Origin: Pedobacter sp. BAL39
GTDB lineage: Bacteria > Bacteroidota > Bacteroidia > Sphingobacteriales > Sphingobacteriaceae
Direction: 5' to 3'
Assembly (NCBI RefSeq): GCF_000170795.1
Contig: NZ_ABCM01000005.1
Span: 186,001-250,000, forward strand
DNA length: 64,000 nt
Made by a program: the position numbers and the translations under genes. This document shows, in pieces, positions 1 to 9,055 of the stretch; the stretch's first letter is position 1; each line of letters opens with the position of its first letter. The notes under the pieces are model-generated. The model did not search any database, had not been told where the DNA came from, and worked only from the letters and a program-made list of their open reading frames with translations.

Positions 1-2
1 GG

Positions 3-1109
3 ACCTTCTGGGCCACCCCCTTCGACCAACAGATGCTGAAAGCAAAGAAATGGAAGGCCATAATCGCAGGAGGCAGTCCCAGCCACAGCCCTTTAACCTA
101 CTTTATCAGCAGGTTATGCCACAAACTGAGCTCATTCTTGGCCAGAAACGTGAGTATGAGATACTTTTCGAAGTTAGCCATCAGCAGAAGCAGCAAGTCA
201 TTGATCTGTAAGGTCAAACAGCAACAGGCTGATGTCTACATCGCCCATAATCTAGGTGCATTACCTGCGATTGTCATCGCAGCAAAACACCACCACAAAC
301 CATGCGGGTTTGATGCAGAGGATTTACACAGATATGAAGTCAGCAATGACAACCAGGATTACGACGTACAGCTCAAAACACACATCGAGCAGAAATACAT
401 CCCGGAGCTCCAATACCTGACCACTTCCAGCCCACAGATTAATGCCGCGTACCAATCACTGTTTCCTGCCTCCAGTCCCGTCTGCCTGCTGAATGTTACC
501 GACAAGCCAGGGCAAACAAGTGTAAGGAACATTCATCCTGATGACCCGATCAGATTATTCTGGTGCTCGCAGACCATCGGCCTTAAGCGTGGCATAGAGG
601 ATGTTATCGGAGCTTTACGTCTCATCAGCACACACACGTTTGAACTCCACCTGATGGGGAGCCAACAGCACGGCGAAACGAAAACATATTTTACCAATCT
701 GATGAATGCTGCTCACCCGATTTTCTTTCACGGACCGGTAACACCAGAGCTGCTGGTTGCTCATGCTGCGCGGTTTGACATCGGTCTTGCCCTTGAGCCA
801 GGCTTTTCCATTAACAACGACCTCGCCCTCAGTAATAAGATCTTTACCTACATACAAGCAGGACTTGCTGTTGTAGCCAGCAATACCACTGCACAACAAG
901 CGTTCATGGCATCAAATCCAGAAATAGGGCATTGCTACGAAATTGGCGGGACATCCACCCTCGCCGCAATACTTTGCAGCTATGCTGAAAACAGGGGGCT
1001 GTTAGATAAAACCAGAAAGGCCTCTTGTAGACTCGGTCAGGATCACTTAAACTGGGAAACAGAAAAACTGAAGTTCCTGAAAATTATCGATACACTCCCA
1101 TGCCCGTAA
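3..1109 (+). CDS. Glycosyltransferase, GT4-like (5' end outside window)
   Basis: The reading frame is open to the left edge, and the residues before the first ATG at 33 (ending in WATPFDQQ) read like protein, so the gene probably starts upstream of the window and is 5'-truncated here. The visible part has the two-domain look of a GT-B glycosyltransferase. The C-terminal half begins with a strand and loop containing LFWCSQTIGLKRGIEDVI, typical of the nucleotide-sugar-binding domain of GT4 enzymes, and there is a late segment about recently used names and a final helix. It overlaps the next gene by 10 bases, which suggests translational coupling in an exopolysaccharide operon. The donor and acceptor sugars cannot be told from sequence. 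Confidence 0.75.
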   Translation, partial: TFWATPFDQQMLKAKKWKAIIAGGSPSHSPLTYFISRLCHKLSSFLARNVSMRYFSKLAISRSSKSLICKVKQQQADVYIAHNLGALPAIVIAAKHHHKPCGFDAEDLHRYEVSNDNQDYDVQLKTHIEQKYIPELQYLTTSSPQINAAYQSLFPASSPVCLLNVTDKPGQTSVRNIHPDDPIRLFWCSQTIGLKRGIEDVIGALRLISTHTFELHLMGSQQHGETKTYFTNLMNAAHPIFFHGPVTPELLVAHAARFDIGLALEPGFSINNDLALSNKIFTYIQAGLAVVASNTTAQQAFMASNPEIGHCYEIGGTSTLAAILCSYAENRGLLDKTRKASCRLGQDHLNWETEKLKFLKIIDTLPCP

Positions 1110-2395
1110 ATCATAAAGTACTCATCATATCTCCTTACTTCCCCCCCTCCAACACGGCTGACCTGCACAGAATCCGCATGAGCCTGCCACATTTCAGCAA
1201 CAATGGCTGGGAAGCGGAAGTGGTGACTGTACATCCGCATTACGCGGATATGCCGTCCGACGAACTACTGATGCAAAACATTCCATCAAGCCTGAAAATT
1301 CATTATGTTGCTGCGCTGAATAAGAAATGGACATCCAGGATAGGGTTGGGTAGCCTGGGACTGCGATCCTTATGGTTTTACTGGAAAAAAGTCAAAGAGC
1401 TGCTCGAAAACGATCATTTTGACCTGATCTATTTTTCTACTACCCAATTTCCGGTTGTCATACTCGGGGCCCTCTGGAAAAAGCAATTTAAGACACCCTA
1501 CATTATTGACATGCAAGACCCATGGCACTCCGATTATTACGTCAGGAAACCTAAAAACCAGCGTCCTCCTAAATACTGGTTCGTTTACCGCATGCACAAG
1601 TACATGGAGCCAATTGCCATGAGACACGTTAGTGGACTCATCAGCGTTTCCGATGATTACATCTCTACCCTGGTAAAACGGTATCCAAGGCTCAAAGCCA
1701 TCCCCTATATGGTAAGTCCCTTTGGATTCGCCCAATCTGACCTTACCGTGGCACTGGAAAACAGACACCAGTTCAGTTCCCTATTACCGGAGAAGATGAT
1801 CAATATTGTCTATATCGGAAGAGGGGGGCAAGACATGCACCGCGCAATCCGACCCCTGTTTGAGGTCCTCCACAAAGGCCTGACGAGCAATCCGGAGCGC
1901 TTCAGTAACATTCGTGTCCACTTTATAGGCACGAGTTATGCCCCAAAAGGCACTGGCATCCCCAGCATCATGCCTCTGGCAAAACATTTTCAGGTAGACC
2001 AACTGGTCAACGAGGTTACAAACAGGATTAGTTTTTACCATACGCTACTGACACTACATGACGCCGACGCGCTTTTTGTACCAGGATCTGATGACCCCCA
2101 ATATTCGGCGTCGAAGATCTACCCTTATCTACAAAGCAAACAGCCTCTGATTACCATCTTTCATCCTGACAGTAATGTATCAGGAATCATTGAGCAGTGT
2201 GTCCAAAATGCCCTTACACTTACGTTTTCAGATAAAGATCTCCATGATAGATTACAGACAACGATCGACCTTCTCTTAGCAGGAAAATTGCCAGCCCTGA
2301 CGTTCAGGAGCTCCATTGGTCAGTACGAAGCGGCACAGTTGACCAGTCTGCAGACACAGCTCTTCGACAGGGTGATCCACAAACACAAATCATGA
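1100..2395 (+). CDS. Glycosyltransferase family 4-like protein
   Basis: This 431-residue protein begins with LIISPYFPPSNTADLHRIR, the usual N-terminal acceptor-domain motif of GT4 enzymes that transfer sugars to growing exopolysaccharide repeat units. The linker region contains DMQDPWHSDYY, and an alpha/beta C-terminal domain follows, with the family-like stretch FVPGSDDPQYSASKIYPYL close to the sugar-nucleotide site. No signal peptide or membrane span is evident, so it should be cytoplasmic or peripheral at the inner membrane. It overlaps both neighbours by a few bases. The sugar specificity is unknown. Confidence 0.85.
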   Translation: MPVNHKVLIISPYFPPSNTADLHRIRMSLPHFSNNGWEAEVVTVHPHYADMPSDELLMQNIPSSLKIHYVAALNKKWTSRIGLGSLGLRSLWFYWKKVKELLENDHFDLIYFSTTQFPVVILGALWKKQFKTPYIIDMQDPWHSDYYVRKPKNQRPPKYWFVYRMHKYMEPIAMRHVSGLISVSDDYISTLVKRYPRLKAIPYMVSPFGFAQSDLTVALENRHQFSSLLPEKMINIVYIGRGGQDMHRAIRPLFEVLHKGLTSNPERFSNIRVHFIGTSYAPKGTGIPSIMPLAKHFQVDQLVNEVTNRISFYHTLLTLHDADALFVPGSDDPQYSASKIYPYLQSKQPLITIFHPDSNVSGIIEQCVQNALTLTFSDKDLHDRLQTTIDLLLAGKLPALTFRSSIGQYEAAQLTSLQTQLFDRVIHKHKS

Positions 2396-3549
2396 AACGG
2401 TTAGCTATCATCACCACACACCCTATTCAATACTATGCTCCAGTGTTCCAGCTGTTACATGAACGCAAAAATGTTCAGATCATGGTATTCTATACTTCCG
2501 GAGCAACATCAAACGAGAAGTTCGACCCTGGCTTCATGACAAAAATAAAATGGGACATTCCCCTGTTAAAGGGCTACCCTTACCAATGGGCTGAAAATGT
2601 GGCCAAAGATCCAGGATCTCATCATTTCAAAGGCATCACCTGCCCTACCCTTACTGAACAAATTGAAACATGGCACCCAGACGTCATTTTAGTTTATGGC
2701 TGGTGTTACCATGCGCACCTAAAGACCCTACGGCATTTCCATAACAGGATCCCCATATTTTTCCGCGGAGATTCCCACTGCCTGAACAAGATCTCCATCA
2801 CCAGAACATTGCTGAGGTGGACCACCTTGAAATGGGTCTATAGAAACATCGATCATGCATTTTATGTCGGCAGCAATAACAAAACATACTTTGAACAATT
2901 TGCACATAACAAGTGTAGGCTGACTTTTGCGCCGCACGCCATCGACAATGAGCGCTTCATGGCAGATCACCAGCATGAAGCGGCAGAATTACGTCATTCG
3001 CTTGGCATTAAAGAAGACGAACTTTTGGTATTGTACGCAGGGAAATTCCAACCCGTCAAAAATGTAATTCTTTTATTGCGTGTGTTTTTGCACATGAATA
3101 AAACAGGTGTACACCTGCTTCTGGCAGGCAACGGAGGAGACGAAGCACGGCTGAAAGCTATGGCAAGACCCGACACCTCCAACAATATTCACTTCATGGA
3201 CTTTCAAAACCAATCACGCATGGCCGCACTATACCAGTCGGCAGACATTTTCTGCCTGCCATCGCTGTCAGAATCCTGGGGACTGGCAGTTAATGAAGCC
3301 ATGGCAAGTGGTGTGGCCCTACTCGTGTCAGACCGCGTAGGCTGTGCCGTAGATCTGGTTACCGATTCAAACGGCCTGATTTTCCGGTCGGGCTCCGACA
3401 ACAGCTTTGAAGTCCAGCTTGGAGCGATGATCAACAAAGGGAAATCAACATTAAAGAAAATGGGCCGGCAGTCCAGGTCCATCATCAGCAGTTGGAGTTT
3501 CGAAAATCAGGTAAATGCAATAGAGGGGGCCCTCATCAACCATGAATAA
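2392..3549 (+). CDS. Glycosyltransferase family 4 (GT1/GT4 superfamily)
   Basis: The start codon overlaps the previous stop as ATGA. The N-terminus (IITTHPIQYYAPVFQLL) is the signature of a GT4 subgroup common in capsule and exopolysaccharide clusters. Residues of about 205 to 370 form the donor domain, with VLYAGKFQPVKNVILLL, then LLLAGNGGDE, and the E-x7-E type motif region SLSESWGLAVNEAMASG that contacts the nucleotide-sugar donor. At 385 residues it has the normal family length. The clear donor motif makes the retaining GT-B assignment strong, but the sugar is not predictable. Confidence 0.9.
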   Translation: MKRLAIITTHPIQYYAPVFQLLHERKNVQIMVFYTSGATSNEKFDPGFMTKIKWDIPLLKGYPYQWAENVAKDPGSHHFKGITCPTLTEQIETWHPDVILVYGWCYHAHLKTLRHFHNRIPIFFRGDSHCLNKISITRTLLRWTTLKWVYRNIDHAFYVGSNNKTYFEQFAHNKCRLTFAPHAIDNERFMADHQHEAAELRHSLGIKEDELLVLYAGKFQPVKNVILLLRVFLHMNKTGVHLLLAGNGGDEARLKAMARPDTSNNIHFMDFQNQSRMAALYQSADIFCLPSLSESWGLAVNEAMASGVALLVSDRVGCAVDLVTDSNGLIFRSGSDNSFEVQLGAMINKGKSTLKKMGRQSRSIISSWSFENQVNAIEGALINHE

Positions 3550-4969
3550 ATCTATCTCTCCCGAACGCTATTTACTCTTGTTTATGCCATGGATCATCGC
3601 CAGCCTGCTTGCCGATCATCCGGTATCTTCCTATCTTATCGCCTGGCTCGGTTCATTTTTTATCTTTTACGCCAGCCTTAAAGGTTGGGTACGGCCGCTT
3701 CCCGACGATGTACCCGTCGAACAGCAGCTCCTGCGCCCCATTTTTCTCACACAGGTGATCTTTGCGGCTTATATGTGCTGTACTTCTATCTTTTACTTTA
3801 TCGACATATTGGGCTATATAGATTTCAAAAAAGTCAGCAATTTTTACCTGGTTGACCAGAAGAGACTGTTGTTAACTGCACAGTGCCAACGTTATTATTG
3901 CCTTGGACATGCGGCATTCACAAGTGGCATACTTATCATCATGCAGTACCCTATTCGCAGAAAATATACCTGTAACGCACGAAAATTGTCGGTTCTGGTT
4001 TTCAACATCACATTGGCAAGCTTTGCTGCTTCCCTTGGATTCCGTTTTTTTCCAGCGCTGGCGCAGTTTGTTCATCATTTTGACTCATTGACTTTTATCG
4101 CCGCCACGCTGTCGCTGGCCATGTCCATCACCGAAAGAAATATCATCCGCATAATGGCCTCAATGCTGATGTATGGCTTCAATCTGTATGGAGCCCTCCT
4201 TTCCGGATTTAAGGAACCCGTTATTCTGAGTGTGCTGATTCTGGGAATCTTCCTATACCCCTCCTACAGAAGGACTGTCGCGCTGATCTTCATTCCAACG
4301 ATGGTAGCATTGTTTCTGGTATTGCCCACCTATAACCGGGTCTTCAGACAACACGCATGGTTTGGGACACAATCCACTGCTCAAGCTTCAAAGATGGCTC
4401 TGAACAGTATCCTGCACCATGCAGATCAAGAAAGCAACTGGCCATTTTTTGCCTACCGTTTAAGTGAAATAGATATGTTTACAAAATACCTGGACAGCAC
4501 ACCGTCCACCGTCGACTTCTATGGTACACAATTGTTAACGCAGGCACTTACAGCCATTATCCCGAGGGCATTATGGCCATCAAAACCAATCACAGAAGAT
4601 CAGGTGATGGAACGGGTATATGCCGCAGGTGTCGTATCCAAAAACTCGACGGTATCTGCCAAACCAGCATTCATTGTTGACAGTTACCTATCAGGAGGCG
4701 TACCGGGCATATTTATTTTTCTTCTTGGCTACGGTGCCATCTGCCAATTCATCGCCAACAGAGCCGAAAAGCTATTTGGTGGATACCTGCTTGGCACCTC
4801 GGTCTTCTTTACGGGATTGTTCCAGGTATTCTGGCGTGGACAGAGCTTTGAATTTCTCCTCAACGCCATCATATGGAGCTACGTCACCATGTACCTGATC
4901 TTTAAATTTTTGTTACACATCAATATACTGAAACGAATTGAAAATCCTGCAGATCAGCGCATCGTATAA
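3542..4969 (+). CDS. Wzy-like polysaccharide repeat-unit polymerase (O-antigen ligase/polymerase family)
   Basis: This is a 475-residue, strongly hydrophobic protein with roughly ten to twelve predicted membrane spans and a larger hydrophilic loop around residues 270 to 340. The loop contains NWPFFAYRLSEIDMF and a PRALWPSKP segment. That layout, with few conserved sequence motifs, is typical of Wzy-type polymerases and repeat-unit polymerases, which join lipid-linked repeat units on the periplasmic face. The PRxLWPSKP-like element is frequent in bacterial O-antigen polymerase relatives. It overlaps the gene before it by 8 bases and the one after by 32, fitting a single operon. Confidence 0.75.
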   Translation: MNKSISPERYLLLFMPWIIASLLADHPVSSYLIAWLGSFFIFYASLKGWVRPLPDDVPVEQQLLRPIFLTQVIFAAYMCCTSIFYFIDILGYIDFKKVSNFYLVDQKRLLLTAQCQRYYCLGHAAFTSGILIIMQYPIRRKYTCNARKLSVLVFNITLASFAASLGFRFFPALAQFVHHFDSLTFIAATLSLAMSITERNIIRIMASMLMYGFNLYGALLSGFKEPVILSVLILGIFLYPSYRRTVALIFIPTMVALFLVLPTYNRVFRQHAWFGTQSTAQASKMALNSILHHADQESNWPFFAYRLSEIDMFTKYLDSTPSTVDFYGTQLLTQALTAIIPRALWPSKPITEDQVMERVYAAGVVSKNSTVSAKPAFIVDSYLSGGVPGIFIFLLGYGAICQFIANRAEKLFGGYLLGTSVFFTGLFQVFWRGQSFEFLLNAIIWSYVTMYLIFKFLLHINILKRIENPADQRIV

Positions 4970-6092
4970 ACCGGCCTATTGTTACGGTGGGCCCGTAATG
5001 TCTGTCGCCAAACTGACTGAAACACTACAAACAGCGGATTACGAGCTGGAGGTCTTTTCCACGACTGCGAATGGAAGTACAGAGCTTAATGTATCTCCTG
5101 ACAGCATGCATCTGGTAGACGGTGTGAGGGTATGGTATTTCAAGCGACTTACAAAAGACCACAGTCATTTTTCGCCCTCACTACTGATTAAACTATGGAA
5201 CAACGTCAAACGTTTCGACGTGATCCATATCCATGCCTGGTGGAACCTGGTTTCCGTACTTTCCTGCTCCATTGCGTTACTGCGTGGTGTTCCGGTAGTA
5301 CTTTCACCAAGAGGGACCTTAAGCAATTACTCTTTTAACAAAAGGCATACCGGCCTGAAGGCACTTTTCCATCTACTGCTGGGAAAACCCCTCCTTTCAC
5401 GGTGTTACATCCACACCACCACATCTCATGAAACTAAAACCGTACAGACACGCTGCACATCCAGAAAAACCTTTACGATCGCCAACTTTGTGAAGTTGCC
5501 AGTAAATCCTCTCTCGAAGGAACACCAAGCAACCAAAGTCCAGGATGCTACTTTAAAGCTCATATTCCTATCGCGGATAGATGAAAAAAAAGGATTGGAC
5601 CTCTTACTACAGGCCCTGAGATTTCAGCAAAGGCCCTTTCACCTGACCATTGCCGGAAATGGGACAGACAGTTACATCAAACAACTAAAAACAATTGCAG
5701 CAGATCTCCAGCTGGAGCAACACATCACCTGGAAGGGTTTTGCATTTGAGGATAAATTCAGGATGCTCGCAGCTCATGACCTGCTGGTTCTGCCATCGCA
5801 TGATGAGAACTTCGGCAATGTGGTAATCGAAAGCCTGAGTGTGGGCACTGCAGTATTATTGGGTACCGGTGTAGGACTGGCAGACTATGTCAGTAGCAAT
5901 CAACTGGGCTGGGTCAGCAGCAATGATGTGGAAACCCTCAGTAGATTTCTTCATTACGCAGATCAACACAGGGAGCAGCTGGCAATGATCCGTGAGCGCT
6001 CACCGCAACGCATCAGCGTCGACTTTGACGACCGCCACTTGCTTCATCAATATCAAAACATGTATCAATCAGTTTACCTGCAAAACCGTTAA
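4938..6092 (+). CDS. Glycosyltransferase family 4
   Basis: The likely start is TTG at 4938, inside the end of the polymerase gene. It places ILQISASYKPAYCYGGPV at the N-terminus, exactly the acceptor-domain opening seen in many exopolysaccharide GT4 enzymes. A later part has IHIHAWWNL and VLSPRGTLSNYS, and the donor domain has LIFLSRIDEKKGLDLLLQAL, LTIAGNGTDSYIKQL and LPSHDENFGNVVIESLSVG, the E-x7-E-like donor site. All motifs are intact and the length of 384 residues is normal. It probably adds a sugar to the repeat unit on undecaprenyl diphosphate. Confidence 0.9.
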   Translation: MKILQISASYKPAYCYGGPVMSVAKLTETLQTADYELEVFSTTANGSTELNVSPDSMHLVDGVRVWYFKRLTKDHSHFSPSLLIKLWNNVKRFDVIHIHAWWNLVSVLSCSIALLRGVPVVLSPRGTLSNYSFNKRHTGLKALFHLLLGKPLLSRCYIHTTTSHETKTVQTRCTSRKTFTIANFVKLPVNPLSKEHQATKVQDATLKLIFLSRIDEKKGLDLLLQALRFQQRPFHLTIAGNGTDSYIKQLKTIAADLQLEQHITWKGFAFEDKFRMLAAHDLLVLPSHDENFGNVVIESLSVGTAVLLGTGVGLADYVSSNQLGWVSSNDVETLSRFLHYADQHREQLAMIRERSPQRISVDFDDRHLLHQYQNMYQSVYLQNR

Positions 6093-6097
6093 CCACC

Positions 6098-6982
6098 TTG
6101 AAACTCCTTTTTACGGTCATTATCCTTACCTTCAACGAAGAACGTAACATTCAGGCCTGCCTCGAAAGCATCCAAGGTTTACCTGCAGATGTCCATATCG
6201 TCGATTCCGGATCTACCGACCGCACCCTGGAAATCTGCGCGAGCTACCCGCTCAGCATTCACCACCACCCCTTTGTCAATTATGGTGCACAAAGAAACTG
6301 GGCCCTGCAGTACCTGCCAGTCAACAGCGAGTGGATCATCAATATAGATGCCGACCACAGACTAAGCCCGGAGCTCATTGCGGAACTTCAGGTGGCCACA
6401 ACAGCTCCTGAAAATGAATCCATTGCTGGCTTTCTCGTCAGCCGCCGCACGATGTTCCTCGGAAAGTGGATCAGACATGGCGGTCAGTACCCCACTTATC
6501 AGGCCGCCATTTTCAGGAAGGGATGCGGCTATTGTGAGGACAAACTGTATGACCAGCATTTTGTCGTCCGGGGAAAAACAAAAATCCTCCGTGGCGACAT
6601 CATTGACATCATTACCGATTCTTTACAGACATTCACCAACCGGCACAACCACTGGGCAACGCTGGAAGCAGATCAACAATTGCAGTTAAACAGCACAGCA
6701 CAACTGGACAGCCTGCAGCCCGACATCTTCGGCAACAAGATGGCACAGCGCAGATCGCTAAAACGCCTCTACGAGCGCTTCCCACTCTTTTTAAGGCCTT
6801 TCCTCTACTTCGGCATCCGCTATTTCCTGAAACTCGGATTCCTGGATGGGCGCCGCGGGCTGATTTTTCATTTCCTGCAGGGTTTCTGGTTCAGGTTCCT
6901 GATCGATGCCAAAATATATGAAAAGAGACAACTGCTGAATACCGATAAAAAAAATGCAACAAACAGATCTCTCCAGTTATAA
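6098..6982 (+). CDS. Glycosyltransferase family 2 (WaaE/KdtX-like)
   Basis: The frame starts at a TTG, five bases after the preceding stop. The GT-A fold is clear. FTVIILTFNEERNIQACLES opens the nucleotide-binding domain, HIVDSGSTDRT follows, and NIDADHRLSPEL provides the metal-binding DxD. The C-terminal third is basic and hydrophobic (RPFLYFGIRYFLKLGFLDG), as in the WaaE/KdtX subgroup, and could be membrane-associated. The last residues overlap the start of the acetyltransferase gene. It is an inverting transferase by family; the sugar is unknown. Confidence 0.88.
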   Translation: MKLLFTVIILTFNEERNIQACLESIQGLPADVHIVDSGSTDRTLEICASYPLSIHHHPFVNYGAQRNWALQYLPVNSEWIINIDADHRLSPELIAELQVATTAPENESIAGFLVSRRTMFLGKWIRHGGQYPTYQAAIFRKGCGYCEDKLYDQHFVVRGKTKILRGDIIDIITDSLQTFTNRHNHWATLEADQQLQLNSTAQLDSLQPDIFGNKMAQRRSLKRLYERFPLFLRPFLYFGIRYFLKLGFLDGRRGLIFHFLQGFWFRFLIDAKIYEKRQLLNTDKKNATNRSLQL

Positions 6983-7526
6983 CCATAACACCTACCACCC
7001 TGGTGCAGGCAGGTTCAAAAGAGCACTATGGTTTTTTACCAGTGCACTGTTATTCAAAACCAGCATACTCCCTTCCAGCACCATCAAAGTGGCGATCCTA
7101 CGCTTATTCGGTGCTAAGATTGGCAAACAGGTTGTCTTTCGCCATGCGGTGAACGTCAAATATCCATGGCACCTCACCGTAGGTGACCACACCTGGATTG
7201 GCGAAAAAGTATGGATTGATAACCTCGTGACCGTTCACATTGGCCCCAATGTTTGTCTTTCTCAGGGGGCAATGCTGCTGACGGGCAGCCACAACTACAA
7301 AAGCCCGGCCTTCGACCTCATTACTGGCAGCATCACCCTGCACGAGGGCTGCTGGGTAGGCGCCAGAGCGATACTCAATCAGGGCATAGAGATGTCGGCC
7401 CATGCAGTGCTCAGCACCGGCTCCGTCGCCACAAAAAATATGGAGCCCTATACCATTTACCAGGGCAATCCTGCGCTGAAAGTCCGTAGCCGCAGGATGA
7501 GCCCCTCCCAAATCACATTCGCATGA
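6954..7526 (+). CDS. WcaF-like exopolysaccharide O-acetyltransferase
   Basis: This 190-residue protein contains left-handed beta-helix hexapeptide repeats (for example WIGEKVWIDNLVTVHIGPNV and GCWVGARAILNQGIEMS), the fold of acetyl-CoA-dependent hexapeptide acyltransferases. The N-terminus (YHPGAGRFKRALWFFTS) and the active-site loop LLTGSHNYKSPAFDL, which holds the catalytic His, match the WcaF branch that decorates colanic-acid-like polymers. It overlaps the GT2 gene before it by 29 bases and the next gene by ATGA. It probably O-acetylates a sugar of the repeat unit in the cytoplasm. Confidence 0.88.
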   Translation: MQQTDLSSYNHNTYHPGAGRFKRALWFFTSALLFKTSILPSSTIKVAILRLFGAKIGKQVVFRHAVNVKYPWHLTVGDHTWIGEKVWIDNLVTVHIGPNVCLSQGAMLLTGSHNYKSPAFDLITGSITLHEGCWVGARAILNQGIEMSAHAVLSTGSVATKNMEPYTIYQGNPALKVRSRRMSPSQITFA

Positions 7527-8632
7527 AAGAATACCTTACCCATCACCAGTACTTTTCTTACGCACTGCAGCTCGGCTCCTCTATCCTGATCAGCCTGATT
7601 GCAATTCCCTCCATCATTCATGTCTCGAAACTGCACCAGCTCTATGACGACCTTTCCAAACATCGTAAGAGCCATAGTGATGAAATTCCCAGGCTAGGCG
7701 GCATTGCCATCTTCGTCAGTTTCACGATCACACTTTTACTTTTTGGCATTGCCGATACCGTCATCCCCATCAATTACCTGCTTGCCTCCTGCATCCTGAT
7801 GTTCGCGATGGGCATCAAAGATGACCTCTCGGGCGTAAACCCGGGCACTAAGATTGTCCTGCAGTTCCTGGCATCCATGATCCTCGTCGTACCGGGAAAA
7901 ATCAGGATCGCCAACCTATATGGTTTGTTTGACATTTACGAACTCAACCTGGTCAGCAGCATCATCCTCTCGGTGTTCTTCATCATGTTCATCACCAATG
8001 CCTTCAACCTCATTGATGGCATCGACGGCCTTGCCGCGAGCACAGGGATTCTCGTGAATGGCAGCTTCTCCATCCTCTTTATTTACATGCACCAGATGGA
8101 ACTCGCAACAGTGTCGCTGACCATGACAGGTGCCATCCTGGGTTTTATCAAATTCAATCTGAGTCCGGCGAAAATATTTATGGGTGATACAGGCTCTTTA
8201 CTCATCGGGTTGATTTCATCCGTAATGGCGCTGAAGTTTTTTTCACTTGAGGATGCCCCAGGTACCTTCAACCAGGTATATGCAACCCCCGCCATTGCCA
8301 TCATCATCCTGATGGGGCCCATTTCAGACACCATCAGGGTTCTCCTCATCCGCACCTCAAACGGAACCTCCCCATTCAGGGCCGACCGCAATCATACCCA
8401 TCACATGATGCTCCGACTCGGCCTGACACACCTGCAGGCAACCGCTATACTGATCTCCATCAATATGACCGGCATCGTACTGGCCATTGCGTTTGCAGAC
8501 TCCGGGAGTGCCAGCCTCATCACCTACGCAGGAATCGCCTATATCCTCTTCAACTGGGTAACCGCGCTGATCATCAAGCTAAAAACACCTGGCCCACATA
8601 CCATCAAACAAACAGAACCGCTCAACAGCTAA
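7523..8632 (+). CDS. WecA/MraY-family undecaprenyl-phosphate sugar-1-phosphate transferase
   Basis: This integral membrane protein (369 residues, about ten spans) has the full motif set of the polyprenyl-phosphate N-acetylhexosamine-1-phosphate transferase family. It has the Asp-Asp pair at residues 100-101, NxxNLIDGIDGLA around 159-170, GDTGS at 221-225 and the cytoplasmic DRNHTHH at 288-294, which is the WecA-type form of the HIH motif. By family it moves a sugar-1-phosphate from a UDP-sugar to undecaprenyl phosphate and so starts repeat-unit synthesis. It is the last gene of this operon (ATGA overlap with the acetyltransferase). A second family member lies at 54621. Confidence 0.92.
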   Translation: MKEYLTHHQYFSYALQLGSSILISLIAIPSIIHVSKLHQLYDDLSKHRKSHSDEIPRLGGIAIFVSFTITLLLFGIADTVIPINYLLASCILMFAMGIKDDLSGVNPGTKIVLQFLASMILVVPGKIRIANLYGLFDIYELNLVSSIILSVFFIMFITNAFNLIDGIDGLAASTGILVNGSFSILFIYMHQMELATVSLTMTGAILGFIKFNLSPAKIFMGDTGSLLIGLISSVMALKFFSLEDAPGTFNQVYATPAIAIIILMGPISDTIRVLLIRTSNGTSPFRADRNHTHHMMLRLGLTHLQATAILISINMTGIVLAIAFADSGSASLITYAGIAYILFNWVTALIIKLKTPGPHTIKQTEPLNS

Positions 8633-9055
8633 TTCCCCGGCTACATCCATTCATCCCCCCCTCCAGTGCCACAATCCAGGGCATGCCGGCATTCAACCCC
8701 GCCATGAAAACACCCCTTAACAAAAAAGAGATGAGATTATCCCGCTAATTAACCGCACTCATCAAATCACACTAACAAATAGGAAAATCACATCTGACTC
8801 GGTCAAACAGAACGTCAAAAAAGCAAATCAACGGTTCGCATTTTCCTTACATTAAAACTAAAGCTGCATTTTATTCGTATATACACGCGCTTCTATCCGT
8901 TGAAGCGAGGGATGTTTTTATAAAAATGTGGGTATGAATAAGATAATAAAAAACGAGATGCAAAGATTCGCAGGGAAAGCTGCGTCAGAATTTTCAGCAT
9001 TTCAGGTCAAAAAAACAAAACCCAGATCGATAATGCCAATGCTAAAAGGTTTTTT
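8633..9055 (+). other. Intergenic region without a recognised gene
   Basis: These 423 bases separate the exopolysaccharide operon from the sensor kinase gene. The first third is relatively GC-rich with runs of C, the rest is AT-rich. I found no TAnnTTTG box, no convincing terminator and no RNA gene. A short open frame of 43 codons (8934-9065) ends just inside the kinase gene but has no supporting feature. Confidence 0.5.
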